Shown: positions 22,670 to 36,298, counted from the first letter of the stretch. The stretch: DNA of 64,000 bases from Argentina anserina (GCF_933775445.1 NC_065873.1:10416001-10480000), one strand, 5' to 3'. Program-made: numbers and translations. The notes: a model not told the origin generated them from the sequence alone.

Positions 22670-25600
22670 ATGCGAGTTTCTATTGAATTTGAGAGTTTTG
22701 CAACTGTGGGAGTGTGTTTCTTTCAAACTGAGTATCTTTACATCGTTTGCGTATCTTTACTATTCCAATTGTGTATCTTTACATCGTTTGCGTATCTTTA
22801 CTATTCCAGTTGTGTATCTTTTCATTTCTCGTTTGAGTATCTTTCTGTATGGCTTCTGATGCGAGTTTCTATTGTAATAGAGAGTTTTGCAAGTGTGGGA
22901 GTGTGTTTCTTTCAAACTGAGTATCTTTACATCGTTTGCGTATCTTTACTATTCCAATTGTGTATCTTTTCATTTCTCGTTTGAGTATCTTTCTGTAAGG
23001 CTTTCTGATACGAGTTTCTATTGAATTTGAGAGTTTTGCAAGTGTCGGAGTGTGTTTCTTTCAAACTGAGTATCTTTACATCGTTTGCGTATATTTACTA
23101 TTCCAATTGTGTATCTTTACATCGTTTGCGTATCTTTACTATTCCAATTATGTATCTTTTCATTTCTCGTTTGAGTATCTTTCTGTAAGGCTTCTGATGC
23201 GAGTTTCTATTGAATTTGAGAGTTTTGCAAGTGTGGGAGTGTGTTTCTTTCAAACTGAGTATCTTTACATCGTTTGCGTATCTTTACTATTCCAATTGTG
23301 TATCTGTACATCGTTTGCGTATCTTTACTATTCCAGTTGTGTATCTTTTCATTTCTCGCTTGAGTATCTTTCTGTATGGCTTCTGATGCGAGTTTCTATT
23401 GTATTCGAGAGTTTTGCAAGTGTATGAGTGTGTTTCTTTCAAACTGAGTATCTTTACATCGTTTGCGTATCTTTACTATTCCAATTGTGTATCTGTACAT
23501 CGTTTGCGTATCTTTACTATTCCAGTTGTGTATCTTTTCATTTCTCGTTTGAGTATCTTTCTGTATGGCTTCTTATGCGAGTTTCTATTGTATTCGAGAG
23601 TTTTGCAAGTGTAGGATTGTGTTTCTTTCAAACTGAGTATCTTTATATCGTTTGCGTATCTTTACTATTCCAATTGTGTATCTTTACATCGTTTGCGTAT
23701 CTTCACTATTCCAGTTGTATATCTTTTCATTTTTCGTTTGAGTATCTTTCTGTATGGCTTCTGATGCGAGTTTCTATTGTATTTAAGAGTTTTGCAAGTG
23801 TGGGAGTGTGTTTCTTTTAAACTGAGTATCTTTACATCGTTTGCGTATCTTTAACTATTCTAATTATGTATCTTTTCATTTCTCGTTTGAGTATCTTTCT
23901 GTAAGGCTTCTGATGCGAGTTTCTATTGAATTTGAGAGTTTTGCAAGTGTGGGAGTGTGTTTCTTTCAAACTGAGTATCTTTACATCGTTTGCGTATCTT
24001 TACTATTCCAATTGTGTATCTTTTCATTTCTCGTTTGAGTATCTTTCTGTAAGGCTTTCTGATACGAGTTTCTATTGAATTTGAGAGTTTTGCAAGTGTC
24101 GGAGTGTGTTTCTTTCAAACTGAGTATCTTTACATCGTTTGCGTATCTTTACTATTCCAATTGTGTATCTTTACATCGTTTGCGTATCTTTACTATTCCA
24201 ATTATGTATCTTTTCATTTCTCGTTTGAGTATCTTTCTGTAAGGCTTCTGATGCGAGTTTCTATTGAATTTGAGAGTTTTGCAAGTGTGGGAGTGTGTTT
24301 CTTTCAAACTGAGTATCTTTACATCGTTTGCGTATCTTTACTATTCCAATTGTGTATCTGTACATCGTTTGCGTATCTTTACTATTCCAGTTGTGTATCT
24401 TTTCATTTCTCGCTTGAGTATCTTTCTGTATGGCTTCTGATGCGAGTTTCTATTGTATTCGAGAGTTTTGCAAGTGTAGGAGTGTGTTTCTTTCAAACTG
24501 AGTATCTTTACATCGTTTGCGTATCTTTACTATTCCAATTGTGTATCTGTACATCGTTTGCGTATCTTTACTATTCCAGTTGTGTATCTTTTCATTTCTC
24601 GTTTGAGTATCTTTCTGTATGGCTTCTTATGCGAGTTTCTATTGTATTCGAGAGTTTTGCAAGTGTAGGATTGTGTTTCTTTCAAACTGAGTATCTTTAT
24701 ATCGTTTGCGTATCTTTACTATTCCAATTGTGTATCTTTACATCGTTTGCGTATCTTCACTATTCCAGTTGTATATCTTTTCATTTCTCGTTTGAGTATC
24801 TTTCTGTATGGCTTCTGATGCGAGTTTCTAGTGTATTTAAGAGTTTTGCAAGTGTGGGAGTGTGTTTCTTTTAAACTGAGTATCTTTACATCGTTTGCGT
24901 ATCTTTACTATTCTAATTATGTATCTTTTCATTTCTCGTTTGAGTATCTTTCTGTAAGGCTTCTGATGCGAGTTTCTATTGAATTTGAGAGTTTTGCAAG
25001 TGTGGGAGTGTGTTTCTTTCAAACTGAGTATCTTTACATCGTTTGCGTATCTTTACTATTCCAATTGTGTATCTTTACATCGTTTGCGTATCTTTACTAT
25101 TCCAATTGTGTATCTTTTCATTTCTCGTTTGAGTATCTTTCTGTAAGGCTTTCTGATGCGAGTTTCTATTGAATTTGAGAGTTTTTCAAGTGTGGGAGTG
25201 TGTTTCTTTCAAACTGAGTATCTTTACATCGTTTGCGTATCTTTACTATTCCAATTGTGTATCTTTACATCGTTTGCGTATCTTTACTATTCCAATTATG
25301 TATCTTTTCATTTCTCGTTGAGTATCTTTCTATAAGGCTTCTGATGCGAGTTTCTATTGAATTTGAGAGTTTTGCAAGTGTGGGAGTGTGTTTCTTTCAA
25401 ACTGAGTATCTTTACATCGTTTGCGTATCTTTACTATTCGAGTTGTGTATCTTTTCATTTCTCGTTTGAGTATCTTTCTGTATGGCTTCTGATGCGAGTT
25501 TCTATTGTATTTGAGAGTTTTGCAAGTGTGGGAGTGTGTTTCTTTCAAACTGAGTATCTTTACATCGTTTGCGTATCTTTACTATTCCAATTGTGTATCT

Positions 25601-25978
25601 TTTCATTTCTCGTTTGAGTATCTTTCTGTAAGGCTTTCTGATGCGAGTTTCTATTGAATTTGAGAGTTTTGCAAGTGTGGGAGTGTGTTTCTTTCAAACT
25701 GAGTATCTTTACATCGTTTGCGTATCTTTACTATTCCAATTGTGTATCTTTACATCGTTTGCGTATCTTTACTATTCCAGTTGTGTATCTTTTCATTTCT
25801 CGTTTGAGTATCTTTCTGTATGGCTTCTGATGCGAGTTTCTATTGTAATTGAGAGTTTTGCAAGTGTGGGAGTGTGTTTCTTTCAAACTGAGTATCTTTA
25901 CATCGTTTGCGTATCTTTACTATTCCAATTGTGTATCTTTTCATTTCTCGTTTGAGTATCTTTCTGTAAGGCTTTCTG
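22670..25978. repeat. 3309-bp, 19-unit higher-order repeat, copy 1
   Basis: Unit lengths are 189, 149, 189, 189, 189, 189, 149, 149, 189, 189, 189, 189, 148, 190, 188, 148, 149, 189, 149. Diagnostic variants are GCAACTGTGG near 22702, TTGTAATAGAG near 22873, GATACGAG at 23007, CTCGCTTGAG near 23357 and CTTATGCGAG near 23573. Two internal ~1054-bp halves start at 23008 and 24062, both with GATACGAG. One extra A (CTTTAACTATTC near 23853) is private to this copy. The 188-bp unit at 25156 lacks one T in CTCGTTGAG. Confidence 0.92.
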
Positions 25979-28900
25979 ATGCGAGTTTCTATTGAATTTG
26001 AGAGTTTTGCAACTGTGGGAGTGTGTTTCTTTCAAACTGAGTATCTTTACATCGTTTGCGTATCTTTACTATTCCAATTGTGTATCTTTACATCGTTTGC
26101 GTATCTTTACTATTCCAGTTGTGTATCTTTTCATTTCTCGTTTGAGTATCTTTCTGTATGGCTTCTGATGCGAGTTTCTATTGTAATAGAGAGTTTTGCA
26201 AGTGTGGGAGTGTGTTTCTTTCAAACTGAGTATCTTTACATCGTTTGCGTATCTTTACTATTCCAATTGTGTATCTTTTCATTTCTCGTTTGAGTATCTT
26301 TCTGTAAGGCTTTCTGATACGAGTTTCTATTGAATTTGAGAGTTTTGCAAGTGTCGGAGTGTGTTTCTTTCAAACTGAGTATCTTTACATCGTTTGCGTA
26401 TATTTACTATTCCAATTGTGTATCTTTACATCGTTTGCGTATCTTTACTATTCCAATTATGTATCTTTTCATTTCTCGTTTGAGTATCTTTCTGTAAGGC
26501 TTCTGATGCGAGTTTCTATTGAATTTGAGAGTTTTGCAAGTGTGGGAGTGTGTTTCTTTCAAACTGAGTATCTTTACATCGTTTGCGTATCTTTACTATT
26601 CCAATTGTGTATCTGTACATCGTTTGCGTATCTTTACTATTCCAGTTGTGTATCTTTTCATTTCTCGCTTGAGTATCTTTCTGTATGGCTTCTGATGCGA
26701 GTTTCTATTGTATTCGAGAGTTTTGCAAGTGTATGAGTGTGTTTCTTTCAAACTGAGTATCTTTACATCGTTTGCGTATCTTTACTATTCCAATTGTGTA
26801 TCTGTACATCGTTTGCGTATCTTTACTATTCCAGTTGTGTATCTTTTCATTTCTCGTTTGAGTATCTTTCTGTATGGCTTCTTATGCGAGTTTCTATTGT
26901 ATTCGAGAGTTTTGCAAGTGTAGGATTGTGTTTCTTTCAAACTGAGTATCTTTATATCGTTTGCGTATCTTTACTATTCCAATTGTGTATCTTTACATCG
27001 TTTGCGTATCTTCACTATTCCAGTTGTATATCTTTTCATTTTTCGTTTGAGTATCTTTCTGTATGGCTTCTGATGCGAGTTTCTATTGTATTTAAGAGTT
27101 TTGCAAGTGTGGGAGTGTGTTTCTTTTAAACTGAGTATCTTTACATCGTTTGCGTATCTTTACTATTCTAATTATGTATCTTTTCATTTCTCGTTTGAGT
27201 ATCTTTCTGTAAGGCTTCTGATGCGAGTTTCTATTGAATTTGAGAGTTTTGCAAGTGTGGGAGTGTGTTTCTTTCAAACTGAGTATCTTTACATCGTTTG
27301 CGTATCTTTACTATTCCAATTGTGTATCTTTTCATTTCTCGTTTGAGTATCTTTCTGTAAGGCTTTCTGATACGAGTTTCTATTGAATTTGAGAGTTTTG
27401 CAAGTGTCGGAGTGTGTTTCTTTCAAACTGAGTATCTTTACATCGTTTGCGTATCTTTACTATTCCAATTGTGTATCTTTACATCGTTTGCGTATCTTTA
27501 CTATTCCAATTATGTATCTTTTCATTTCTCGTTTGAGTATCTTTCTGTAAGGCTTCTGATGCGAGTTTCTATTGAATTTGAGAGTTTTGCAAGTGTGGGA
27601 GTGTGTTTCTTTCAAACTGAGTATCTTTACATCGTTTGCGTATCTTTACTATTCCAATTGTGTATCTGTACATCGTTTGCGTATCTTTACTATTCCAGTT
27701 GTGTATCTTTTCATTTCTCGCTTGAGTATCTTTCTGTATGGCTTCTGATGCGAGTTTCTATTGTATTCGAGAGTTTTGCAAGTGTAGGAGTGTGTTTCTT
27801 TCAAACTGAGTATCTTTACATCGTTTGCGTATCTTTACTATTCCAATTGTGTATCTGTACATCGTTTGCGTATCTTTACTATTCCAGTTGTGTATCTTTT
27901 CATTTCTCGTTTGAGTATCTTTCTGTATGGCTTCTTATGCGAGTTTCTATTGTATTCGAGAGTTTTGCAAGTGTAGGATTGTGTTTCTTTCAAACTGAGT
28001 ATCTTTATATCGTTTGCGTATCTTTACTATTCCAATTGTGTATCTTTACATCGTTTGCGTATCTTCACTATTCCAGTTGTATATCTTTTCATTTCTCGTT
28101 TGAGTATCTTTCTGTATGGCTTCTGATGCGAGTTTCTAGTGTATTTAAGAGTTTTGCAAGTGTGGGAGTGTGTTTCTTTTAAACTGAGTATCTTTACATC
28201 GTTTGCGTATCTTTACTATTCTAATTATGTATCTTTTCATTTCTCGTTTGAGTATCTTTCTGTAAGGCTTCTGATGCGAGTTTCTATTGAATTTGAGAGT
28301 TTTGCAAGTGTGGGAGTGTGTTTCTTTCAAACTGAGTATCTTTACATCGTTTGCGTATCTTTACTATTCCAATTGTGTATCTTTACATCGTTTGCGTATC
28401 TTTACTATTCCAATTGTGTATCTTTTCATTTCTCGTTTGAGTATCTTTCTGTAAGGCTTTCTGATGCGAGTTTCTATTGAATTTGAGAGTTTTTCAAGTG
28501 TGGGAGTGTGTTTCTTTCAAACTGAGTATCTTTACATCGTTTGCGTATCTTTACTATTCCAATTGTGTATCTTTACATCGTTTGCGTATCTTTACTATTC
28601 CAATTATGTATCTTTTCATTTCTCGTTGAGTATCTTTCTATAAGGCTTCTGATGCGAGTTTCTATTGAATTTGAGAGTTTTGCAAGTGTGGGAGTGTGTT
28701 TCTTTCAAACTGAGTATCTTTACATCGTTTGCGTATCTTTACTATTCGAGTTGTGTATCTTTTCATTTCTCGTTTGAGTATCTTTCTGTATGGCTTCTGA
28801 TGCGAGTTTCTATTGTATTTGAGAGTTTTGCAAGTGTGGGAGTGTGTTTCTTTCAAACTGAGTATCTTTACATCGTTTGCGTATCTTTACTATTCCAATT

Positions 28901-29286
28901 GTGTATCTTTTCATTTCTCGTTTGAGTATCTTTCTGTAAGGCTTTCTGATGCGAGTTTCTATTGAATTTGAGAGTTTTGCAAGTGTGGGAGTGTGTTTCT
29001 TTCAAACTGAGTATCTTTACATCGTTTGCGTATCTTTACTATTCCAATTGTGTATCTTTACATCGTTTGCGTATCTTTACTATTCCAGTTGTGTATCTTT
29101 TCATTTCTCGTTTGAGTATCTTTCTGTATGGCTTCTGATGCGAGTTTCTATTGTAATTGAGAGTTTTGCAAGTGTAGGATTGTGTTTCTTTCAAACTGAG
29201 TATCTTTATATCGTTTGCGTATCTTTACTATTCCAGTTGTGTATCTTTTCATTTCTCGCTTGAGTATCTTTCTGTAAGGCTTTCTG
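25979..29286. repeat. 3308-bp, 19-unit higher-order repeat, copy 2
   Basis: The unit order is the same as from 22670, and every diagnostic variant listed there reappears 3309 bp later (3308 after the A insertion of copy 1). Shared rare events include CATTTTTCGTTTG near 23730/27039 and the 188-bp unit at 25156/28464. Identity ends around 29.17 kb, where the unit at 29138 reads GTAGGATTGTG instead of GTGGGAGTGTG. Confidence 0.92.
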
Positions 29287-31852
29287 ATGCGAGTTTCTAT
29301 TGAATTTGAGAGTTTTGCAAGTGTCGGAGTGTGTTTCTTTCAAACTGAGTATCTTTACATCGTTTGCGTATCTTTACTATTCCAATTGTGTATCTTTACA
29401 TCGTTTGCGTATCTTTACTATTCCAATTATGTATCTTTTCATTTCTCGTTTGAGTATCTTTCTGTAAGGCTTCTGATGCGAGTTTCTATTGAATTTGAGA
29501 GTTTTGCAAGTGTGGGAGTGTGTTTCTTTCAAACTGAGTATCTTTACATCGTTTGCGTATCTTTACTATTCCAATTGTGTATCTGTACATCGTTTGCGTA
29601 TCTTTACTATTCCAGTTGTGTATCTTTTCATTTCTCGTTTGAGTATCTTTCTGTATGGCTTCTGATGCGAGTTTCTATTGTATTCGAGAGTTTTGCAAGT
29701 GTAGGAGTGTGTTTCTTTCAAACTGAGTATCTTTACATCGTTTGCGTATCTTTACTATTCCAATTGTGTATCTGTACATCGTTTGCGTATCTTTACTATT
29801 CCAGTTGTGTATCTTTTCATTTCTCGTTTGAGTATCTTTCTGTATGGCTTCTGATGCGAGTTTCTATTGTATTCGAGAGTTTTGCAAGTGTAGGAGTGTG
29901 TTTCTTTCAAACTGAGTATCTTTACATCGTTTGCGTATCTTTACTATTCCAATTGTGTATCTTTACATCGTTTGCGTATCTTCACTATTCCAGTTGTGTA
30001 TCTTTTCATTTCTCGTTTGAGTATCTTTCTGTATGGCTTCTGATGCGAGTTTCTATTGTATTTGAGAGTTTTGCAAGTGTGGGAGTGTGTTTCTTTCAAA
30101 CTGAGTATCTTTACATCGTTTGCGTATCTTTACTATTCCAATTGTGTATCTTTACATCGTTTGCGTATCTTTACTATTCCAATTGTGTATCTTTTCATTT
30201 CTCGTTTGAGTATCTTTCTGTAAGGCTTCTGATGCGAGTTTCTATTGAATTTGAGAGTTTTGCAAGTGTGGGAGTGTGTTTCTTTCAAACTGTGTATCTT
30301 TACATCGTTTGCGTATCTTTACTATTCCAATTGTGTATCTTTTCATTTCTCGTTTGAGTATCTTTCTGTATGGCTTCTGATGCGAGTTTCTATTGTATTT
30401 GAGAGTTTTGCAAGTATGGGAGTGTGTTTCTTTCAAACTGAGTATCTTTACATCGTTTGCGTATCTTTACTATTCCAATTGTGTATCTTTTCATTTCTCG
30501 TTTGAGTATCTTTCTGTATGGCTTCTGATGCGAGTTTCTATTGAATTTGAGAGTTTTGCAAGTGTGGGAGTGTGTTTCTTTCAAACTGAGTATCTTTACA
30601 TCGTTTGCGTATCTTTACTATTCCAATTGTGTATCTGTACATCGTTTGCGTATCTTTACTATTCCAGTTGTGTATCTTTTCATTTCTCGTTTGAGTATCT
30701 TTCTGTATGGCTTCTGATGCGAGTTTCTATTGTATTCGTGAGTTTTGCAAGTGTAGGAGTGTGTTTCTTTCAAACTGAGTATCTTTACATCGTTTGCGTA
30801 TCTTTACTATTCCAATTGTGTATCTGTACATCGTTTGCGTATCTTTACTATTCCAGTTGTGTATCTTTTCATTTCTCGTTTGAGTATCTTTCTGTATGGC
30901 TTCTGATGCGAGTTTCTATTGTATTCGAGAGTTTTGCAAGTGTAGGAGTGTGTTTCTTTCAAACTGAGTATCTTTACATCGTTTGCGTATCTTTACTATT
31001 CCAATTGTGTATCTTTACATCGTTTGCGTATCTTCACTATTCCAGTTGTGTATCTTTTCATTTCTCGTTTGAGTATCTTTCTGTATGGCTTCTGATGCGA
31101 GTTTCTATTGTATTTGAGAGTTTTGCAAGTGTGGGAGTGTGTTTCTTTCAAACTGAGTATCTTTACATCGTTTGCGTATCTTTACTATTCCAATTGTGTA
31201 TCTTTACATCGTTTGCGTATCTTCACTATTCCAGTTGTGTATCTTTTCATTTCTCGTTTGAGTATCTTTCTGTATGGCTTCTGATGCGAGTTTCTATTGT
31301 ATTTGAGAGTTTTGCAAGTGTGGGAGTGTGTTTCTTTCAAACTGAGTATCTTTACATCGTTTGCGTATCTTTACTATTCCAATTGTGTATCTTTACATCG
31401 TTTGCGTATCTTTACTATTCCAATTATGTCTCTTTTCATTTCTCGTTTGAATATCTTTCTGTAAGGCTTCTGATGCGAGTTTCTATTGAATTTGAGAGTT
31501 TTGCAAGTGTGGGAGTGTGTTTCTTTCAAACTGAGTATCTTTACATTGTTTGCGTATCTTTACTATTCCAATTGTGTATCTTTACATCGTTTGCGTATCT
31601 TTACTATTCCAATTGTGTATCTTTTCATTTCTCGTTTGAGTATCTTTCTGTAAGGCTTTCTGATGTGAGTTTCTATTAAATTTGAGAGTTTTTCAAGTGT
31701 GGGAGTGTCTTTCTTTCAAACTGAGTATCTTTACATCGTTTGCGTATCTTTACTATTCCAATTGTGTATCTGTACATCGTTTGCGTATCTTTACTATTCC
31801 AATTGTGTATTTTTTCATTTCTCGTTTGAGTATCTTTCTGTAAGGCTTTCTG
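29287..31852. repeat. 2566-bp, 14-unit higher-order repeat, copy 1
   Basis: Units are five of 189, two of 148, five of 189 and two of 190 bp. Markers are GTATTCGTGAG near 30732, ATTATGTCTCTTT near 31424, ACATTGTTTGCG near 31544 and TTCTATTAAATTTG near 31671. The 428-codon open frame at 30393-31679 spans the run of 189-bp units and stops at TAA in the ATTAAATTT head; it is a by-product of the repeat and not a gene call. Confidence 0.92.
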
Positions 31853-34418
31853 ATGCGAGTTCCTATTGAATTTGAGAGTTTTTCAAGTGTCGGACTGTGT
31901 TTCTTTCAAACTGAGTATCTTTACATCGTTTGCATATCTTTACTATTCCAATTGTGTATCTTTACATCGTTTGCGTATCTTTACTATTCCAATTATGTAT
32001 CTTTTCATTTCTCGTTTGAGTATCTTTCTGTAAGGCTTCTGATGCGAGTTTCTATTGTATTTGAGAGTTTTGCAAGTGTGGGAGTGTGTTTCTTTCAAAC
32101 TGAGTATCTTTACATCGTTTGCGTATCTTTACTATTCCAATTGTGTATCTGTACATCGTTTGCGTATCTTTACTATTCCAGTTGTGTATCTTTTCATTTC
32201 TCGTTTGAGTATCTTTCTGTATGGCTTCTGATGCGAGTTTCTATTGTATTCGAGAGTTTTGCAAGTGTAGGAGTGTGTTTCTTTCAAACTGAGTATCTTT
32301 ACATCGTTTGCGTATCTTTACTATTCCAATTGTGTATCTGTACATCGTTTGCGTATCTTTACTATTCCAGTTGTGTATCTTTTCATTTCTCGTTTGAGTA
32401 TCTTTCTGTATGGCTTCTGATGCGAGTTTCTATTGTATTCGAGAGTTTTGCAAGTGTAGGAGTGTGTTTCTTTCAAACTGAGTATCTTTACATCGTTTGC
32501 GTATCTTTACTATTCCAATTGTGTATCTTTACATCGTTTGCGTATCTTCACTATTCCAGTTGTGTATCTTTTCATTTCTCGTTTGAGTATCTTTCTGTAT
32601 GGCTTCTGATGCGAGTTTCTATTGTATTTGAGAGTTTTGCAAGTGTGGGAGTGTGTTTCTTTCAAACTGAGTATCTTTACATCGTTTGCGTATCTTTACT
32701 ATTCCAATTGTGTATCTTTACATCGTTTGCGTATCTTTACTATTCCAATTATGTATCTTTTCATTTCTCGTTTGAGTATCTTTCTGTAAGGCTTCTGATG
32801 CGAGTTTCTATTGAATTTGAGAGTTTTGCAAGTGTGGGAGTGTGTTTCTTTCAAACTGTGTATCTTTACATCGTTTGCGTATCTTTACTATTCCAGTTGT
32901 GTATCTTTTCATTTCTCGTTTGAGTATCTTTCTGTATGGCTTCTGATGCGAGTTTCTATTGTATTTGAGAGTTTTGCAAGTATGGGAGTGTGTTTCTTTC
33001 AAACTGAGTATCTTTACATCGTTTGCGTATCTTTACTATTCCAATTGTGTATCTTTTCATTTCTCGTTTGAGTATCTTTCTGTATGGCTTCTGATGCGAG
33101 TTTCTATTGAATTTGAGAGTTTTGCAAGTGTGGGAGTGTGTTTCTTTCAAACTGAGTATCTTTACATCGTTTGCGTATCTTTACTATTCCAATTGTGTAT
33201 CTGTACATCGTTTGCGTATCTTTACTATTCCAGTTGTGTATCTTTTCATTTCTCGTTTGAGTATCTTTCTGTATGGCTTCTGATGCGAGTTTCTATTGTA
33301 TTCGTGAGTTTTGCAAGTGTAGGAGTGTGTTTCTTTCAAACTGAGTATCTTTACATCGTTTGCGTATCTTTACTATTCCAATTGTGTATCTGTACATCGT
33401 TTGCGTATCTTTACTATTCCAGTTGTGTATCTTTTCATTTCTCGTTTGAGTATCTTTCTGTATGGCTTCTGATGCGAGTTTCTATTGTATTCGAGAGTTT
33501 TGCAAGTGTAGGAGTGTGTTTCTTTCAAACTGAGTATCTTTACATCGTTTGCGTATCTTTACTATTCCAATTGTGTATCTTTACATCGTTTGCGTATCTT
33601 CACTATTCCAGTTGTGTATCTTTTCATTTCTCGTTTGAGTATCTTTCTGTATGGCTTCTGATGCGAGTTTCTATTGTATTTGAGAGTTTTGCAAGTGTGG
33701 GAGTGTGTTTCTTTCAAACTGAGTATCTTTACATCGTTTGCGTATCTTTACTATTCCAATTGTGTATCTTTACATCGTTTGCGTATCTTCACTATTCCAG
33801 TTGTGTATCTTTTCATTTCTCGTTTGAGTATCTTTCTGTATGGCTTCTGATGCGAGTTTCTATTGTATTTGAGAGTTTTGCAAGTGTGGGAGTGTGTTTC
33901 TTTCAAACTGAGTATCTTTACATCGTTTGCGTATCTTTACTATTCCAATTGTGTATCTTTACATCGTTTGCGTATCTTTACTATTCCAATTATGTCTCTT
34001 TTCATTTCTCGTTTGAATATCTTTCTGTAAGGCTTCTGATGCGAGTTTCTATTGAATTTGAGAGTTTTGCAAGTGTGGGAGTGTGTTTCTTTCAAACTGA
34101 GTATCTTTACATTGTTTGCGTATCTTTACTATTCCAATTGTGTATCTTTACATCGTTTGCGTATCTTTACTATTCCAATTGTGTATCTTTTCATTTCTCG
34201 TTTGAGTATCTTTCTGTAAGGCTTTCTGATGTGAGTTTCTATTAAATTTGAGAGTTTTTCAAGTGTGGGAGTGTCTTTCTTTCAAACTGAGTATCTTTAC
34301 ATCGTTTGCGTATCTTTACTATTCCAATTGTGTATCTGTACATCGTTTGCGTATCTTTACTATTCCAATTGTGTATTTTTTCATTTCTCGTTTGAGTATC
34401 TTTCTGTAAGGCTTTCTG
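31853..34418. repeat. 2566-bp, 14-unit higher-order repeat, copy 2
   Basis: Identical unit order at constant offset 2566, with all four markers of copy 1. The first part differs more (head GCGAGTTCCTATTG, GTCGGACTGTG, and CAATTATG for CAATTGTG near 32750), while ~30.4-31.85 and ~32.95-34.42 kb look the same by eye. The start of a third copy at 34419 carries the GAGTTCCTATTG head of copy 2, then the array switches to another arrangement in the unit at 34608. Confidence 0.92.
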
Positions 34419-36298
34419 ATGCGAGTTCCTATTGAATTTGAGAGTTTTTCAAGTGTCGGACTGTGTTTCTTTCAAACTGAGTATCTTTACATCGTTTGCA
34501 TATCTTTACTATTCCAATTGTGTATCTTTACATCGTTTGCGTATCTTTACTATTCCAATTATGTATCTTTTCATTTCTCGTTTGAGTATCTTTCTGTAAG
34601 GCTTCTGATGCGAGTTTCTATTGTATTTGAGAGTTTTGCAAGTGTGGGAGTGTGTTTCTTTCAAACTGAGTATCTTTACATTGTTTGCGTATCTTTACTA
34701 TTCCAATTATGTATCTTTTCATTTCTCGTTTGAGTATCTTTCTGTAAGGCTTCTGATGCGAGTTTCTATTGAATTTGAGAGTTTTGCAAGTGTGGGAGTG
34801 TGTTTCTTTCAAACTGAGTATCTTTACATCGTTTGCGTATCTTTACTATTCCAATAGTGTATCTTTACATCGTTTGCGTATCTTTACTATTCCAATTGTG
34901 TATCTTTACATCGTTTGCGTATCTTTACTATTCTAATTGTGTATCTTTTCATTTCTCGTTTGAGTATCTTTCTGTAAGGCTTTCTGATGCAAGTTTCGAT
35001 TGAATTTGAGAGTTTTGCAAGTGTGGGAGTGTGTTTCATTCAAACTGAGTATCTTTACATTGTTTGCGTATCTTTACTATTCCAATTGTGTATCTTTACA
35101 TCGTTTGCGTATCTTTACAATTCCAATTGTTTATCTTTTCATTTCTCGTTTGAGTATCTTTCTGTCAGGCTTTCTGATGCGAGTTTCTATTGAATTTGAG
35201 AGTTTTGCAAGTGTGGGAGTGTGTTTCTTTCAAACTGAGTATCTTTACATCGTTTGCGTATCTTTACTATTCGAGTTGTGTATCTTTTCATTTCTCGTTT
35301 GAGTATCTTTCTGTATGGCTTCTGATGCGAGTTTCTATTGTATTTGAGAGTTTTGCAAGTGTGGGAGTGTGTTTCTTTCAAACTGAGTATCTTTACATCG
35401 TTTGCGTATCTTTACTATTCCAATTGTGTATCTTTTCATTTCTCGTTTGAGTATCTTTCTGTAAGGCTTTCTGATGCGAGTTTCTATTGAATTTGAGAGT
35501 TTTGCAAGTGTGGGAGTGTGTTTCTTTCAAACTGAGTATCTTTACATCGTTTGCGTATCTTTACTATTCCAATTGTGTATCTTTTCATTTCTCGTTTGAG
35601 TATCTTTCTGTAAGGCTTTCTGATGCGAGTTTCTATTGAATTTGAGAGTTTTGCAAGTGTCGGAGTGTGTTTCTTTCAAACTGAGTATCTTTACATCGTT
35701 TGCGTATCTTTACTATTCCAATTGTGTATCTTTACATCGTTTGCGTATCTTTACTATTCCAATTATGTATCTTTTCATTTCTCGTTTGAGTATCTTTCTG
35801 TAAGGCTTCTGATGCGAGTTTCTATTGAATTTGAGAGTTTTGCAAGTGTGGGAGTGTGTTTCTTTCAAACTGAGTATCTTTACATCGTTTGCGTATCTTT
35901 ACTATTCCAATTGTGTATCTTTTCATTTCTCGTTTGAGTATCTTTCTGTAAGGCTTTCTGATGCGAGTTTCTATTGAATTTGAGAGTTTTGCAAGTGTGG
36001 GAGTGTGTTTCTTTCAAACTGAGTATCTTTACATCGTTTGCGTATCTTTACTATTCCAATTGTGTATCTTTACATCGTTTGCGTATCTTTACTATTCCAA
36101 TTATGTATCTTTTCATTTCTCGTTTGAGTATCTTTCTGTAAGGCTTCTGATGCGAGTTTCTATTGAATTTGAGAGTTTTGCAAGTGTGGGAGTGTGTTTC
36201 TTTCAAACTGAGTATCTTTACATCGTTTGCGTATCTTTACTATTCCAATTGTGTATCTTTTCATTTCTCGTTTGAGTATCTTTCTGTAAGGCTTTCTG
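34419..36298. repeat. Mosaic block with marker units at 34756 and 34987
   Basis: Units are 189, 148, 231, 190, 148, 149, 149, 189, 149, 189, 149. The 190-bp unit at 34987 is a strongly marked variant: GATGCAAGTTTCGATTG head, TTTCATTCAAAC, ACATTGTTTG, TTACAATTCC, TTGTTTATC and TGTCAGGC. Its relatives are at 37057, 41504 and 44327. The next unit (35177) always carries ATTCGAGTTG. From 34229, this forms the longest (2070 bp) of three successive, progressively shorter versions. Confidence 0.87.

Noticed and set aside
23841..23864. Extra A near 23853 as a functional change
   Set aside because: It is a single-base insertion in one copy of a duplicated segment. It is useful as a marker but may be a sequencing error, and nothing nearby depends on frame.
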